A DNA stretch of 34,261 nt from an uncultured Helicobacter sp. GTDB lineage: Bacteria; Campylobacterota; Campylobacteria; Campylobacterales; Helicobacteraceae. Made by a program: the position numbers and the translations under genes. The DNA lies in NCBI GenBank assembly GCA_947177485.1, contig CAMWUR010000023.1, positions 1-34,261 of the forward strand, written 5' to 3'. Below are positions 15,310-23,490 of the stretch, in pieces. Below the pieces are notes generated by a model. It worked only from the letters and a program-made list of their open reading frames with translations. It did no database searches and was not told where the DNA came from. Numbering within the stretch: position 1 is the stretch's first letter; the number at the start of each line of letters is the position of its first letter.

Positions 15310-16952
15310 TGTGCGCGCCATTGCTCAAGTTGCGCGTGCAAAGCGATGAGCACAGAATCCCAGTTGTGGGCGTCTTTTTGCACAAAGCGGTAAAGAGACT
15401 CGCCATAGAGGAGATTCCGCCCCTCGATGACTTCATAGCGCCAATCATAATATTTATACAACAGCACACATGTACGCACCCCCAAAGACGCGGCAAGATG
15501 CACAATAGCAGTATCGACACTCACGAGAACATCGAGCTTTAGAATCTCTGCTTGCACATCGGCAAAATCGGCAATCGTACTGCCAATGTCTTTGACCTTA
15601 ACCTTTTGCAATATTTCTTGTTCGTGTTCGGACGGGCTGTATTGCAGGCTCACAAGCTCGACGCCATCGATTGCAAGTGCTTCAATCAGACGTTCTAGCG
15701 GAATATCGCGCACAGAAGAGAGTGGATTCTCTTTGCTGCTTGCATAGCAAAATCCAATTTTCAATTTTTTGTGTTTTCTTTTTGTGGGCAATTGCGGCGC
15801 GGGGAGGCAGGCAAAGTCGCTCGGAGAAGAAACTTTGAGCATAAAGGGCAACGAAGGCAGCGCAAGCGCATAGTCAAAGCCGCTTCGTGGAATCTCGTCA
15901 AGAAGCACAATATTTTTGTGATTCACAATCCCCAAAAAGCCTTGCGCAAAAAGCCGCAAAAGCGGCGACTGCACGACAAGTGTGAGCTCCCCAACCTTTG
16001 TCGCCATCTGTGGCAAAAAACGTGCAAAGAGGATTGTGTCGCCAAAGCCCTGCTCGTCATAGACAAGCAAACGTTTGCCATCAATCTTGGTATTGGGTTT
16101 GACATAAAACGGACGCAATGCAGACGGCATGATGTTCCAACCAAAGCGCGCTTCTGCCATTTTGAATCCCTCTTTAATTTCACCAAAACGAATCAAAAGC
16201 TGGCTATAATTCATCGCTGTGTAGGGAGTTTCTTGGATTTCGAGAGATTTTTTGAAATACTGCTTGCATATTTTAAAAGATTCTTTGTCTGTGTATGTCA
16301 GCTTCTCCAATGTATTCGCATAATTAAAAAAGAAATCGGCACTGCGCGCCTTCTTTGCAAGCTCTTTATAGAGTGCCAAAGCTTCTTGCAGCTGTTCTTT
16401 GCGCGCAAGCAAGCTTGCGAGGTTGATGCCCGCATCGAGCAATCCGAGCTGATAGGATTTTTCATAATATTCTTGCGCAAGCGCGGGATTTGTCCATGAG
16501 AAGAGATTGCCAAGATTGAATAGCGCCTCTTTATCATCGGGATTTTGTTCAAGCAAGATGTCGTAGCATTTTTTTGCATTCTCATCATCATGCAAATCAG
16601 TATAGATTTTTGCGAGGTTATAATAATAATGTGGAATATGATGGTCTTGAATTTTTTGCATAATCTGCAAAGCCTCATGCACCTTGCCAATTCGACGTAG
16701 AATCTCGGCAATATTGACAAGATAATCCTCACGTTGCGAGAAAGTGTAGGCATAGTTCAGCATCTCAAGCGATTTTTGCGTATTGCCAATCGCAAACAAG
16801 GCAAGCCCAGCAAGATTACAAGCCTCATGATGACGTCGGTCGCTATGCAAGATTGCATCGCAGCATGCAAGGCAACGTTGGTGGTCGCCTTGATTATAGT
16901 ATTGTAAGCCATTTTGAAAAAGTAACCGAATGGATTCTCTCCCCTTGCCCAT
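15306..16952 (-). CDS. TPR protein with glycosyltransferase family 9-like domain
   Basis: A 548-residue protein with two parts. The N-terminal half (to about 260) is a series of TPR helices, for example FQNGLQYYNQGDHQRC, HYYYNLAKIYTDLHDDENA and EALFNLGNLFSWTNP. The C-terminal half has the hallmarks of TPR/GT9-like proteins: LLVYDEQGFGDTILFARFLP, IGFCYASSKENP and SVDTAIVHLAASLGVRT. Such proteins occur near surface or flagellar glycosylation loci, but no such cluster is here, so the acceptor is unknown. Start: an open frame runs to 17003, but a TACAAT box at 16993-16998 falls inside it, so ATG 16952 (GGGGATAGG ahead) is preferred. It heads the operon with magIII, pepD and the chemoreceptor. Confidence 0.75.
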   Translation of the reverse strand: MGKGRESIRLLFQNGLQYYNQGDHQRCLACCDAILHSDRRHHEACNLAGLALFAIGNTQKSLEMLNYAYTFSQREDYLVNIAEILRRIGKVHEALQIMQKIQDHHIPHYYYNLAKIYTDLHDDENAKKCYDILLEQNPDDKEALFNLGNLFSWTNPALAQEYYEKSYQLGLLDAGINLASLLARKEQLQEALALYKELAKKARSADFFFNYANTLEKLTYTDKESFKICKQYFKKSLEIQETPYTAMNYSQLLIRFGEIKEGFKMAEARFGWNIMPSALRPFYVKPNTKIDGKRLLVYDEQGFGDTILFARFLPQMATKVGELTLVVQSPLLRLFAQGFLGIVNHKNIVLLDEIPRSGFDYALALPSLPFMLKVSSPSDFACLPAPQLPTKRKHKKLKIGFCYASSKENPLSSVRDIPLERLIEALAIDGVELVSLQYSPSEHEQEILQKVKVKDIGSTIADFADVQAEILKLDVLVSVDTAIVHLAASLGVRTCVLLYKYYDWRYEVIEGRNLLYGESLYRFVQKDAHNWDSVLIALHAQLEQWRAQ

Positions 16953-16992
16953 CCTATCCCCATTGATGATGAAATCATTGAAAAATCGCATA

Positions 16993-16998
16993 ATTGTA
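16993..16998 (-). promoter_or_regulatory. -10 box of the TPR-magIII-pepD-MCP operon (TACAAT)
   Basis: GGCTACAATTATG on the minus strand, 41 bases ahead of the chosen ATG at 16952. It lies back-to-back with the topA promoter at 17048-17053, giving a compact divergent promoter region of about 130 bases between the two starts. Confidence 0.5.
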
Positions 16999-17047
16999 GC
17001 CAAACATGCTTAAAAACAAGAGATTTTCAAAAAACTCTATTTTGTGA

Positions 17048-17053
17048 TAGAAT
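17048..17053 (+). promoter_or_regulatory. -10 box of topA (TAGAAT)
   Basis: TGTGATAGAATCTCC carries TAGAAT 29 bases before the topA ATG at 17083, after an A/T-rich tract. The open frame beginning at 17044 would start within this box, which supports the start at 17083. Confidence 0.5.
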
Positions 17054-17082
17054 CTCCATTTATATCGATATATGAGGTCGAA

Positions 17083-19275
17083 ATGAAATATTTGATAGTC
17101 GTAGAATCCCCCACAAAAGCGAAAACGATTCAGAATTTTTTAGACAAAGAATATACAATCATTGCCTCAAAGGGGCATGTGCGCGACCTACCCAAACACA
17201 GCTTTGGAATCAAGATTGATGGAAACCATTTCGTGCCTGAATATGTCATCGCCAAGGATTATCGCGAGATTGTTGGTGAGATTAAAAAGCTAGCAGACAA
17301 AGCGAGCAAGGTTTTTATCGCAACAGACGAGGATAGAGAGGGTGAAGCAATCGGTTACCATATCGCCATTGCTATCGGTCAAGAACCTCAAGCAATCCCG
17401 CGAATCGCATTTCATGAAATCACCAAAACAGCAATTTTAGACGCGCTCGAGTGTCCACGACAGATTGATATGTACCGCGTCAATGCCCAACAAGCACGGC
17501 GCTTGCTTGATAGAATCGTGGGCTACAAACTCTCGCCCTTGCTTTCATCAAAGATTCAAAAGGGTCTTAGTGCTGGACGCGTGCAGAGTAGCGCACTCAA
17601 GATTATCGTGGATAGAGAACGTGAGATTCGCGCGTTTGTGCCGATTGTGTATTACCTCATCAACGCGACTTTTGATTCTGTTGAATCGGAGCTCGTCAGC
17701 TATAAAAATAAAAAAATTGCAAAAATGGACATTCGCGACAAGAGTTTGGTAGACGAAATCATCGACACAGCAAAGGCGGAATCGTTTGTTGTCGAAAATA
17801 TCGAACACAAAAAGCGCAAGGTTTCGCCACAGCCACCGTTTATGACAAGCACATTGCAACAAAGCGCAAGCTCGCAGCTTGGATTCTCGCCCACGCGCAC
17901 AATGAAAGCAGCGCAAAGTCTCTATGAAGGCGTGAACACACATGAAGGCACAATGGGCGTCATCACCTATATGCGAACCGATAGTCTCAATATCGCTAAA
18001 GAAGCGATTGACGCCGTACGCAAACTCATCAAGGAACGTTTTGGCGCGCCCTATTTACCCAAAAGCCCAAATGTCTATGCAAGCAAAGCAAAGGGTGCAC
18101 AAGAAGCACATGAGGCGATTCGCCCAACTAATCTCGGCTTCACACCAGAGATTGCTGCAAAGCATATCAGCGGTGATAATCTCAAACTCTATACGCTCAT
18201 CTACAACCGATTCCTTGCCTCGCAGATGACGCAAGCCGAGTTTGAACTACAAACAATCCATTTCCAAAGCCCAAGCACACTATTCAAGGCAAATGGGCGC
18301 AAGCTTTTGTTTGACGGATTCTATGCCATTGTAAGCAACGAAGACAAAGATAAGCTACTGCCCAACCTCAAAAAAGGACAAGCTGCAACTCTTAACAAGA
18401 TTGTCGGCAGCGAGCATGAGAGCGAACCGCCACCACGTTTTAGCGAAGCTTCGCTGATTAAAACACTCGAATCTCTTGGCATTGGTCGCCCAAGCACCTA
18501 TGCGCCGACCATTTCGCTGCTTGTCAATCGTAGCTACATCACGCTCAACAAGAGACAGATTGCACCTGAAGAGATTGCATTTCGCGTCATCGAAATGCTC
18601 GAGACACATTTTAATGAAATCGTCGATTCGGATTTCACAGCAAATATGGAAGAAAAGCTTGATGAGATTGCCGAAAACAAGGCAGAGTGGGAAAAGGTAC
18701 TCTGGGATTTCTATGAAAACTTTGAACAGCAAATCCAACAAGGCAAGGCAAATATTCAAAGCCAAAAAATCAGCAACCCAACAGGTGAAATGTGCCCCAA
18801 ATGTGGCAAGGAGCTTGTCGAGCGCGAGAGTCGCTATGGACGCTTTGTGGCATGCAGCGGATACCCAAAATGCAAATACATCAAGCCCACAGAACAACCT
18901 GCAGATAACGAAGAGATTCCACCATGCGAAAAATGCGGCAGTCCAATGGTTACAAAATTTGGTAGAAATGGCTCATTTCTTGCATGCAGCGCCTATCCTG
19001 AATGCAAAAACACACGCTCCTTTAGTGCAACAAAAGAAACAAAAAAGTTGAGTGTACACTGCCCAAAATGTGGCGGCGAGATTGTGCAACGATTCTCAAA
19101 GCGCGGTGCGTTTTTTGGCTGTGGGAATTACCCCAATTGCGATTTCGTCAGCAAATTTGAACCCACAGAGCGCAAATGCCCTGAATGCGGTTCACTTATG
19201 GCAGAGCGCACATTGCGCAACAAAGACATCTATGAATGTGTGAGCTGCAAGTTTAAAGAACCGCGTGAAGGCTAG
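17083..19275 (+). CDS. topA: DNA topoisomerase I
   Basis: Type IA topoisomerase (730 residues) that relaxes negative supercoils. TOPRIM residues are in LIVVESPTKAKTI and ATDEDREGEAI (DxDxE). The nucleophile is Tyr296 in GVITYMRTDSLNI. The C-terminus has four four-cysteine zinc modules beginning MCPKCGKEL, PCEKCGSPM, CPKCGGEI and CPECGSLM, as in other Campylobacterota enzymes. The start at 17083 has a GAGGTCG site and matches the family N-terminus MKYLIVVESP; the upstream in-frame ATG at 17044 lies in the promoter. The stop TAG overlaps the uppP stop on the other strand. Confidence 0.97.
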   Translation: MKYLIVVESPTKAKTIQNFLDKEYTIIASKGHVRDLPKHSFGIKIDGNHFVPEYVIAKDYREIVGEIKKLADKASKVFIATDEDREGEAIGYHIAIAIGQEPQAIPRIAFHEITKTAILDALECPRQIDMYRVNAQQARRLLDRIVGYKLSPLLSSKIQKGLSAGRVQSSALKIIVDREREIRAFVPIVYYLINATFDSVESELVSYKNKKIAKMDIRDKSLVDEIIDTAKAESFVVENIEHKKRKVSPQPPFMTSTLQQSASSQLGFSPTRTMKAAQSLYEGVNTHEGTMGVITYMRTDSLNIAKEAIDAVRKLIKERFGAPYLPKSPNVYASKAKGAQEAHEAIRPTNLGFTPEIAAKHISGDNLKLYTLIYNRFLASQMTQAEFELQTIHFQSPSTLFKANGRKLLFDGFYAIVSNEDKDKLLPNLKKGQAATLNKIVGSEHESEPPPRFSEASLIKTLESLGIGRPSTYAPTISLLVNRSYITLNKRQIAPEEIAFRVIEMLETHFNEIVDSDFTANMEEKLDEIAENKAEWEKVLWDFYENFEQQIQQGKANIQSQKISNPTGEMCPKCGKELVERESRYGRFVACSGYPKCKYIKPTEQPADNEEIPPCEKCGSPMVTKFGRNGSFLACSAYPECKNTRSFSATKETKKLSVHCPKCGGEIVQRFSKRGAFFGCGNYPNCDFVSKFEPTERKCPECGSLMAERTLRNKDIYECVSCKFKEPREG

Positions 19276-20036
19276 AAAGAAAACAGAAACACAATTCCGA
19301 TGAGAATTCGATAGATTCCAAATGGAACAAAATTAAAATGTGCGATGAAAGCAAGCAAAACCTTCATCGCCACAAGTGCCGTAACAAACGCGACAAACAT
19401 GCCAACACTTAAGTTTCCGATATAATCGATTGTAAAGAAATCATGGTGTTTGAGCATGCTATATCCTGATGCAATCACCATTGTTGGAAAAGCAAGCAAA
19501 AAAGAAAATTCAGTTGCTGTTTTGCGGTCAAATCCAAGCAACAATCCACCAATAATCGTTGCGCCACTGCGCGACACGCCCGGAATCAATGCAAGAGATT
19601 GGAAGCAGCCGATGATGAAGGCTTGCTTGAAGCTAATCTCCTCAAAGCAAGAGATAGCATAACGTTTGCCTTTGTGCGTGATTTCGATGAGGATAAAGAC
19701 GATTCCGCCAAGAATCAGTGGATAGGCAATCACGCTCGACGAGAGTAAAGATTCGATGAGATTGTTAAACAAAAAGCCCAATGCTCCTGTGGGCAGAAAT
19801 GCTACGAGAATCTTTGCCCAAAAAGCGCTGCCTGATGCAAACCGCTCCCAAAAGAGGACGAGTAGCGCAAGAATCGAGCCAAGCTGCACAACAACGGCAA
19901 AGTTTTTAAACAACAAATCGTCTGCGTCAATCTCCAAAAAATGGCTCGCCATGAGGAGATGTGCTGTTGAGGAAATGGGGAGAAATTCTGTGAGACCTTC
20001 AACTAAACCTAAAACAATCGCATGATAAAACTCCAC
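19272..20036 (-). CDS. uppP: Undecaprenyl-diphosphatase UppP/BacA
   Basis: Membrane phosphatase (254 residues) that recycles undecaprenyl diphosphate to the monophosphate carrier needed for peptidoglycan and other envelope polymers. Eight or so hydrophobic helices are visible. The signature motifs are VEGLTEFLPISSTAHLL (catalytic Glu region) and the second conserved loop PGVSRSGATI. The frame opens at TTG 20042 directly against an AAGG motif; the GTG at 20036 sits 6 bases after that AAGG and is a better start. It is transcribed away from pycA and converges with topA, sharing the four bases CTAG for both stops. Confidence 0.94.
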   Translation of the reverse strand: MEFYHAIVLGLVEGLTEFLPISSTAHLLMASHFLEIDADDLLFKNFAVVVQLGSILALLVLFWERFASGSAFWAKILVAFLPTGALGFLFNNLIESLLSSSVIAYPLILGGIVFILIEITHKGKRYAISCFEEISFKQAFIIGCFQSLALIPGVSRSGATIIGGLLLGFDRKTATEFSFLLAFPTMVIASGYSMLKHHDFFTIDYIGNLSVGMFVAFVTALVAMKVLLAFIAHFNFVPFGIYRILIGIVFLFSF

Positions 20037-20067
20037 AACCAACCTTTTTCTCGTATTTTCTTGCTAG

Positions 20068-20073
20068 ATTCTA
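20068..20073 (-). promoter_or_regulatory. -10 box of uppP (TAGAAT)
   Basis: Minus-strand GTTAGAATC, 32 bases before the uppP GTG at 20036. It is divergent from the TACAAT box of the biotin carboxylase gene at 20097-20102. Confidence 0.45.
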
Positions 20074-20096
20074 ACATAATTAAAGCCTCTTTTTGC

Positions 20097-20102
20097 TACA
20101 AT
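20097..20102 (+). promoter_or_regulatory. -10 box of the biotin carboxylase gene (TACAAT)
   Basis: TTTGCTACAATGAA, 33 bases before ATG 20135. The leader contains GAGAGGGGGG, a purine-rich ribosome-binding site with six consecutive G (20122-20127) that could in principle slip. Confidence 0.5.
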
Positions 20103-20134
20103 GAAAAAACCAAAAAAGAGAGGGGGGCAGCTCC

Positions 20135-21556
20135 ATGTTTTCCAAGATTTTGATAGCCAACAGAGGCGAAATTGCCGTACGTATTATCAGAGCGTGCAAC
20201 GACCTCAACATTCAGAGTGTTGCAATTTATTCGCGCGCCGACAGAGAAGGACTTGCAGTCAAAATGGCAAGCGAGGCGCATGAGATTAGCGAAGACCCGT
20301 TAAGCGGCTATCTTGATGCCGACAAAATCATCGAAATGGCAAAATTCACAGGAGCAGAAGCCATTCATCCAGGCTATGGCTTTTTGAGTGAAAATGCCGA
20401 TTTTGCACGCAAAGTTACCGAAGCGGGGCTCGTGTGGATTGGACCAAGCAGCGAAGTGATTGCCAAAATGGGCGACAAAAATGCAGCGCGTGAGCTCATG
20501 CGTAAAAATGGAATCCCGATTGTGCCCGGCACCGAGCCACTCAACAAAGAGAGCATGCACACAATCAAACTCTATGCACAAAAAATGGGCTATCCTGTGA
20601 TTCTCAAGGCAAGCAGCGGGGGCGGCGGGCGCGGCATTCGCGTGATTTGGAACGAGAGTGAGCTCGAAGATGGATTCAATGCCTGCAAACGCGAAGCAAA
20701 GGCATTTTTTAAAAATGATGATGTGTTTATGGAAAAATATATCGAAAATCCCAAACATATTGAATTTCAGATTCTCGCTGACAATTATGGCAACACAATC
20801 CACCTACTCGAGCGCGATTGTTCGATTCAGCGCCGTCATCAAAAGCTTGTCGAGATTGCCCCCTCTCCGTCAATCAACAAAGACTTGCGCCGACAAATGG
20901 GTGTTGTCGCTGTTGCTGCCGCAAAAGCTGTGGGCTATTCAAACGCAGGAACGATAGAATTTTTGGTTGACGAAGACAATCGATTCTATTTTATGGAAAT
21001 GAACACACGAATCCAAGTCGAACACGGCGTAACCGAAGAAATCACGGGCTATGACTTGATTGGTAGACAAATCCGCATTGCAAGCGGCGAGATTCTCGAT
21101 ATTGCGCAATCTGATGTCGTGGGGGTTGGATACGCCATCGAGGTACGTATCAACGCCGAAGACGCATGCAACGACTTCGTCCCAAGTCCGGGCAAAATCA
21201 CCGCATATTACCCAGCGCTTGGTCCCTTTGTGCGCGTGGATAGCTGTGTGTATAAAGATTTCGTGATTCCTCCCTATTACGATTCAATGGTTGCAAAACT
21301 CATCGTGCGTGGCTCGAGCTATGCGCTTGCTGTGCGCAAATTGCGCCGCGCGCTGCATGAATTTGACATTCGCGGCGTGCACACCACCTTGCCCTTTTTG
21401 CGCAATATTTGCGATGATAGGGCGTTTCGACGTGGACATTTTGACACCTCGTATATCGAGAAAAAATTGCCCGAGCTGATGCCCGAAGTCAGTCATGACC
21501 CAAGCGATTTAGTCGCCGCAATCGTTGTTGCTCTCGCCGCGCGAACGGGTATGTAA
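20135..21556 (+). CDS. pycA: Biotin carboxylase subunit (AccC/PycA family; probably pyruvate carboxylase subunit A)
   Basis: ATP-grasp biotin carboxylase of 473 residues, with MFSKILIANRGEIAVRIIRA, the nucleotide loop ASSGGGGRGIRV, ERDCSIQRRHQKLVEIAPS and the metal/bicarbonate site MEMNTRIQVEH. Campylobacterota have two such proteins. The fatty-acid AccC starts, as I remember, with an ...ALRALRTIKEMG-type N-terminus. This one has AVRIIRACNDLNIQSVAIYS, NGIPIVPGTEPLNKESM and a C-terminal extension ending in VAAIVVALAAR, which I associate with the PycA paralogue of C. jejuni (also annotated acetyl-CoA carboxylase subunit A). PycA acts with a separate transcarboxylase subunit to turn pyruvate into oxaloacetate. 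No partner subunit or biotin carrier gene is adjacent, so the AccC alternative remains open. Confidence 0.82.
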   Translation: MFSKILIANRGEIAVRIIRACNDLNIQSVAIYSRADREGLAVKMASEAHEISEDPLSGYLDADKIIEMAKFTGAEAIHPGYGFLSENADFARKVTEAGLVWIGPSSEVIAKMGDKNAARELMRKNGIPIVPGTEPLNKESMHTIKLYAQKMGYPVILKASSGGGGRGIRVIWNESELEDGFNACKREAKAFFKNDDVFMEKYIENPKHIEFQILADNYGNTIHLLERDCSIQRRHQKLVEIAPSPSINKDLRRQMGVVAVAAAKAVGYSNAGTIEFLVDEDNRFYFMEMNTRIQVEHGVTEEITGYDLIGRQIRIASGEILDIAQSDVVGVGYAIEVRINAEDACNDFVPSPGKITAYYPALGPFVRVDSCVYKDFVIPPYYDSMVAKLIVRGSSYALAVRKLRRALHEFDIRGVHTTLPFLRNICDDRAFRRGHFDTSYIEKKLPELMPEVSHDPSDLVAAIVVALAARTGM

Positions 21557-21574
21557 CAAGAATCTCATCGAGCT

Positions 21575-22210
21575 ATGATGTCAAAAAACGAAGCAGAAAT
21601 CATCAAAGCAAAATTGCTTGAGCACTATAAGGACGCAAAGAGTGAGCTGCAATTCACGAACCTTTATGAGCTCATCGTCTCTGTGATACTCTCTGCCCAA
21701 TGCACAGATAAGCGCGTGAATCTCATCACACCTGCGCTGTTTGCAGAGTATCCCGACATCATCTCGCTCGCTAACGCGCCACTTCATGCGCTCAAAACGT
21801 TCATTGCAAGTTGCTCGTTTTATAATAATAAAGCAAAAAATCTCATCGCGATGGCGCAAGCCGTTGTGCAACACCATAATGGCGAGATTCCGCTCACACG
21901 CGAAGAGCTCATGCGCCTCCCTGGTGTGGGGCAAAAAACAGCAAATGTTGTGTTGATTGAATATTGTGGGGCAAACTATCTTGCTGTCGATACGCATGTG
22001 TTTCGTACCTCACATCGTTTGGGGCTAAGCGATGCACACAATGCAACCAAAACTGAAGAAGAGCTCACAGAGATTTTCAGAGACAATCTTGGCGCTCTCC
22101 ATCAGGCTTTCGTGCTGTTTGGACGCTACATTTGTAAGGCACAAAAACCATTATGCGAGACATGTTTCCTAGCACAATATTGCAAAACAAACGTTTCATT
22201 CAAGCCATAA
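21575..22210 (+). CDS. nth: Endonuclease III
   Basis: DNA glycosylase/AP lyase (211 residues) for oxidised pyrimidines. The helix-hairpin-helix LPGVGQKTANVVL carries the catalytic Lys121, the catalytic Asp139 is in LAVDTHVFR, and the iron-sulphur cluster ligands are Cys187, 194, 197 and 203 in the C-x6-C-x2-C-x5-C pattern of Nth. Two ATG codons in tandem (21575, 21578) are possible starts. It follows the biotin carboxylase gene by 18 bases and probably shares its transcript. nth next to fliN and tonB also matches H. pylori as I remember it. Confidence 0.95.
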   Translation: MMSKNEAEIIKAKLLEHYKDAKSELQFTNLYELIVSVILSAQCTDKRVNLITPALFAEYPDIISLANAPLHALKTFIASCSFYNNKAKNLIAMAQAVVQHHNGEIPLTREELMRLPGVGQKTANVVLIEYCGANYLAVDTHVFRTSHRLGLSDAHNATKTEEELTEIFRDNLGALHQAFVLFGRYICKAQKPLCETCFLAQYCKTNVSFKP

Positions 22211-22226
22211 ATCAATAAAATTGCGT

Positions 22227-22232
22227 TATAAT
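22227..22232 (+). promoter_or_regulatory. -10 box of the cheX-like/fliN cluster (TATAAT)
   Basis: GCGTTATAATCAAA lies 30 bases before ATG 22262, with an AGGGGAG ribosome-binding site in between. It likely starts the transcript for the CheX-like gene, fliN, the two FliO-like genes and tonB, whose spacing is 12 bases or less. Confidence 0.6.
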
Positions 22233-22261
22233 CAAAATAAAAAATAGGGGAGTCCAATACA

Positions 22262-22693
22262 ATGGATAGTGCTAAGATAAAAGCTTTGCTAAGAGATTCT
22301 TTTTGCGTAGCAATCGAACAGAGTTTAGGAGAATCCCCCAAAGAATGCGTACAAAAACTATCGCAAGGGTATATTTCGAGTTTAGCATTTTCATGTGAAG
22401 GGGATAAATACACCCTCTATATCGTCTCCATGCTCCCATTTTTGCAGCATATCTCGTCTGTCATGCTCTTTGATGACGAGCCGAGCGAGGAAGTCTTGCA
22501 AGACATCTGCAAGGAGCTCGCAAACCTCGTTGCGGGCGTGGCAAAAGTCAGTGCTAACAAAAATAGTGTTGCCTTCGGCATTGCAACGCCGCTATTTGTC
22601 GGTTCTGGAAACTTTCGCGCCCCATTCAATGACTATTGCTATTTTGCATTTGGACAGAATCCTTGCTGTTCGCTCTATTGGATTCGACACTAA
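22262..22693 (+). CDS. CheX/CheC-like domain protein
   Basis: A 143-residue cytosolic protein just upstream of fliN. The CheC/CheX phosphatase signature D/S-x3-E-x2-N is present at residues 81-88 (DICKELAN), followed by AGVAKV and Pro110; the published pattern puts Pro one residue further, so the fit is close but not perfect. If active, it would dephosphorylate CheY-P or a related receiver. The rest alternates strand and helix as expected for this fold, and the protein ends shortly after a short Cys-rich stretch. A non-catalytic structural role at the flagellar switch, beside FliN, is an alternative. Ten bases separate it from fliN. Confidence 0.55.
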   Translation: MDSAKIKALLRDSFCVAIEQSLGESPKECVQKLSQGYISSLAFSCEGDKYTLYIVSMLPFLQHISSVMLFDDEPSEEVLQDICKELANLVAGVAKVSANKNSVAFGIATPLFVGSGNFRAPFNDYCYFAFGQNPCCSLYWIRH

Positions 22694-22702
22694 AGGAAAA
22701 CT

Positions 22703-23065
22703 ATGGAAAAACAAAAACTTGTCCGCAAAGAAGTCAAGCTCGATGCCACACAGCTCCGTCAGCTTGAGCTCTCGAAATATCTTGATGGCGTCATTCATAA
22801 GTATACAGGATTGCTCGATATGGAAGTCGTTTTTACAGCCGAACTTGGTGCAACGCGAATCCCGCTCGCCGAGATTCTGAAATTTGAAAAAGGCTCGATT
22901 ATCGACCTCAACAAACCGGCAGGAGAGAGTGTTGAAACCTTCGTTGATGGGCGGATTATCGGCAAGGGCGAAGTGATGGTCTATGAAAAGAATCTCGCAA
23001 TTCGGATTAATGAAATCCTCGATTCCAACGCAATCATCTATTATCTTGTGCGGGAAAAAGTCTAG
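22703..23065 (+). CDS. fliN: Flagellar motor switch protein FliN
   Basis: C-ring protein of 120 residues consisting mostly of one SpoA domain: LLDMEVVFTAELGATRIPLAEILKFEKGSIIDL, then the loop VDGRIIGKGEVMV and AIRINEIL. FliN forms the lower ring of the switch complex, binds the export ATPase regulator FliH and takes part in CheY-P-dependent switching. The N-terminal 30 residues are charged and helical. Its stop TAG shares a base with the GTG of the following gene. Confidence 0.93.
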   Translation: MEKQKLVRKEVKLDATQLRQLELSKYLDGVIHKYTGLLDMEVVFTAELGATRIPLAEILKFEKGSIIDLNKPAGESVETFVDGRIIGKGEVMVYEKNLAIRINEILDSNAIIYYLVREKV

Positions 23066-23478
23066 TGCGCTTTTGTTGCCTTTTTCTATTGCTCACTTTT
23101 GCATGCGCACAACAGGCGGGTACGATGTTGCGCAATGTCGAATTTTATCCTCGCGAGGAACGTGTAGATATTATGCTTGCCTTTGTCGAACCCTACAATG
23201 AAGAGATTCAAACCGATAGCCAAAAGGGCTATACAACAATTACCTTTCCTAACGCACACATGGAGCAGACACGTGAGCAAAACATTGGCGGCACATTTGG
23301 CATTGAAGCCATTCAGGTTGCCCCGCTTGATGGTGCGTTTGTGGTGATTATCTTGGGTGGCGATTCGTTACGAATCCAAACGACAAAGCTCATCGAGGGC
23401 TATGGATTACGATTGCGGATTACCCAAAAGCCAAGCGACCCTTTGGGCAAGCTCAAAGACACACTCAACGACTTATAA
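23065..23478 (+). CDS. Periplasmic AMIN-like protein, probable split N-terminal part of FliO
   Basis: Exported protein of 137 residues starting at GTG 23065, whose first base is the last base of the fliN stop. A short signal peptide (MRFCCLFLLLTFACA) is followed by a beta-rich domain: NVEFYPREERVDIMLAF, YTTITFPNAHMEQ, a FVVIILGGDSL strand and YGLRLRITQKP, which resembles an AMIN domain. I recall that H. pylori FliO (HP0583), beside fliN, has a large N-terminal periplasmic domain before its membrane helix. Here that domain and the membrane part (next gene, 12 bases on) are separate reading frames. Other readings: an independent peptidoglycan-binding protein. Confidence 0.55.
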   Translation: MRFCCLFLLLTFACAQQAGTMLRNVEFYPREERVDIMLAFVEPYNEEIQTDSQKGYTTITFPNAHMEQTREQNIGGTFGIEAIQVAPLDGAFVVIILGGDSLRIQTTKLIEGYGLRLRITQKPSDPLGKLKDTLNDL

Positions 23479-23490
23479 TAAAGAATCAAT

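Noticed and set aside
16953-17003. Longer start for the TPR glycosyltransferase-like gene
   Set aside because: The extra codons overlap a TACAAT -10 box, so they would not be on the transcript.
20110-20127. G6 run in the biotin carboxylase leader as a phase-variation tract
   Set aside because: Six G is short for slippage and fits a strong ribosome-binding site.
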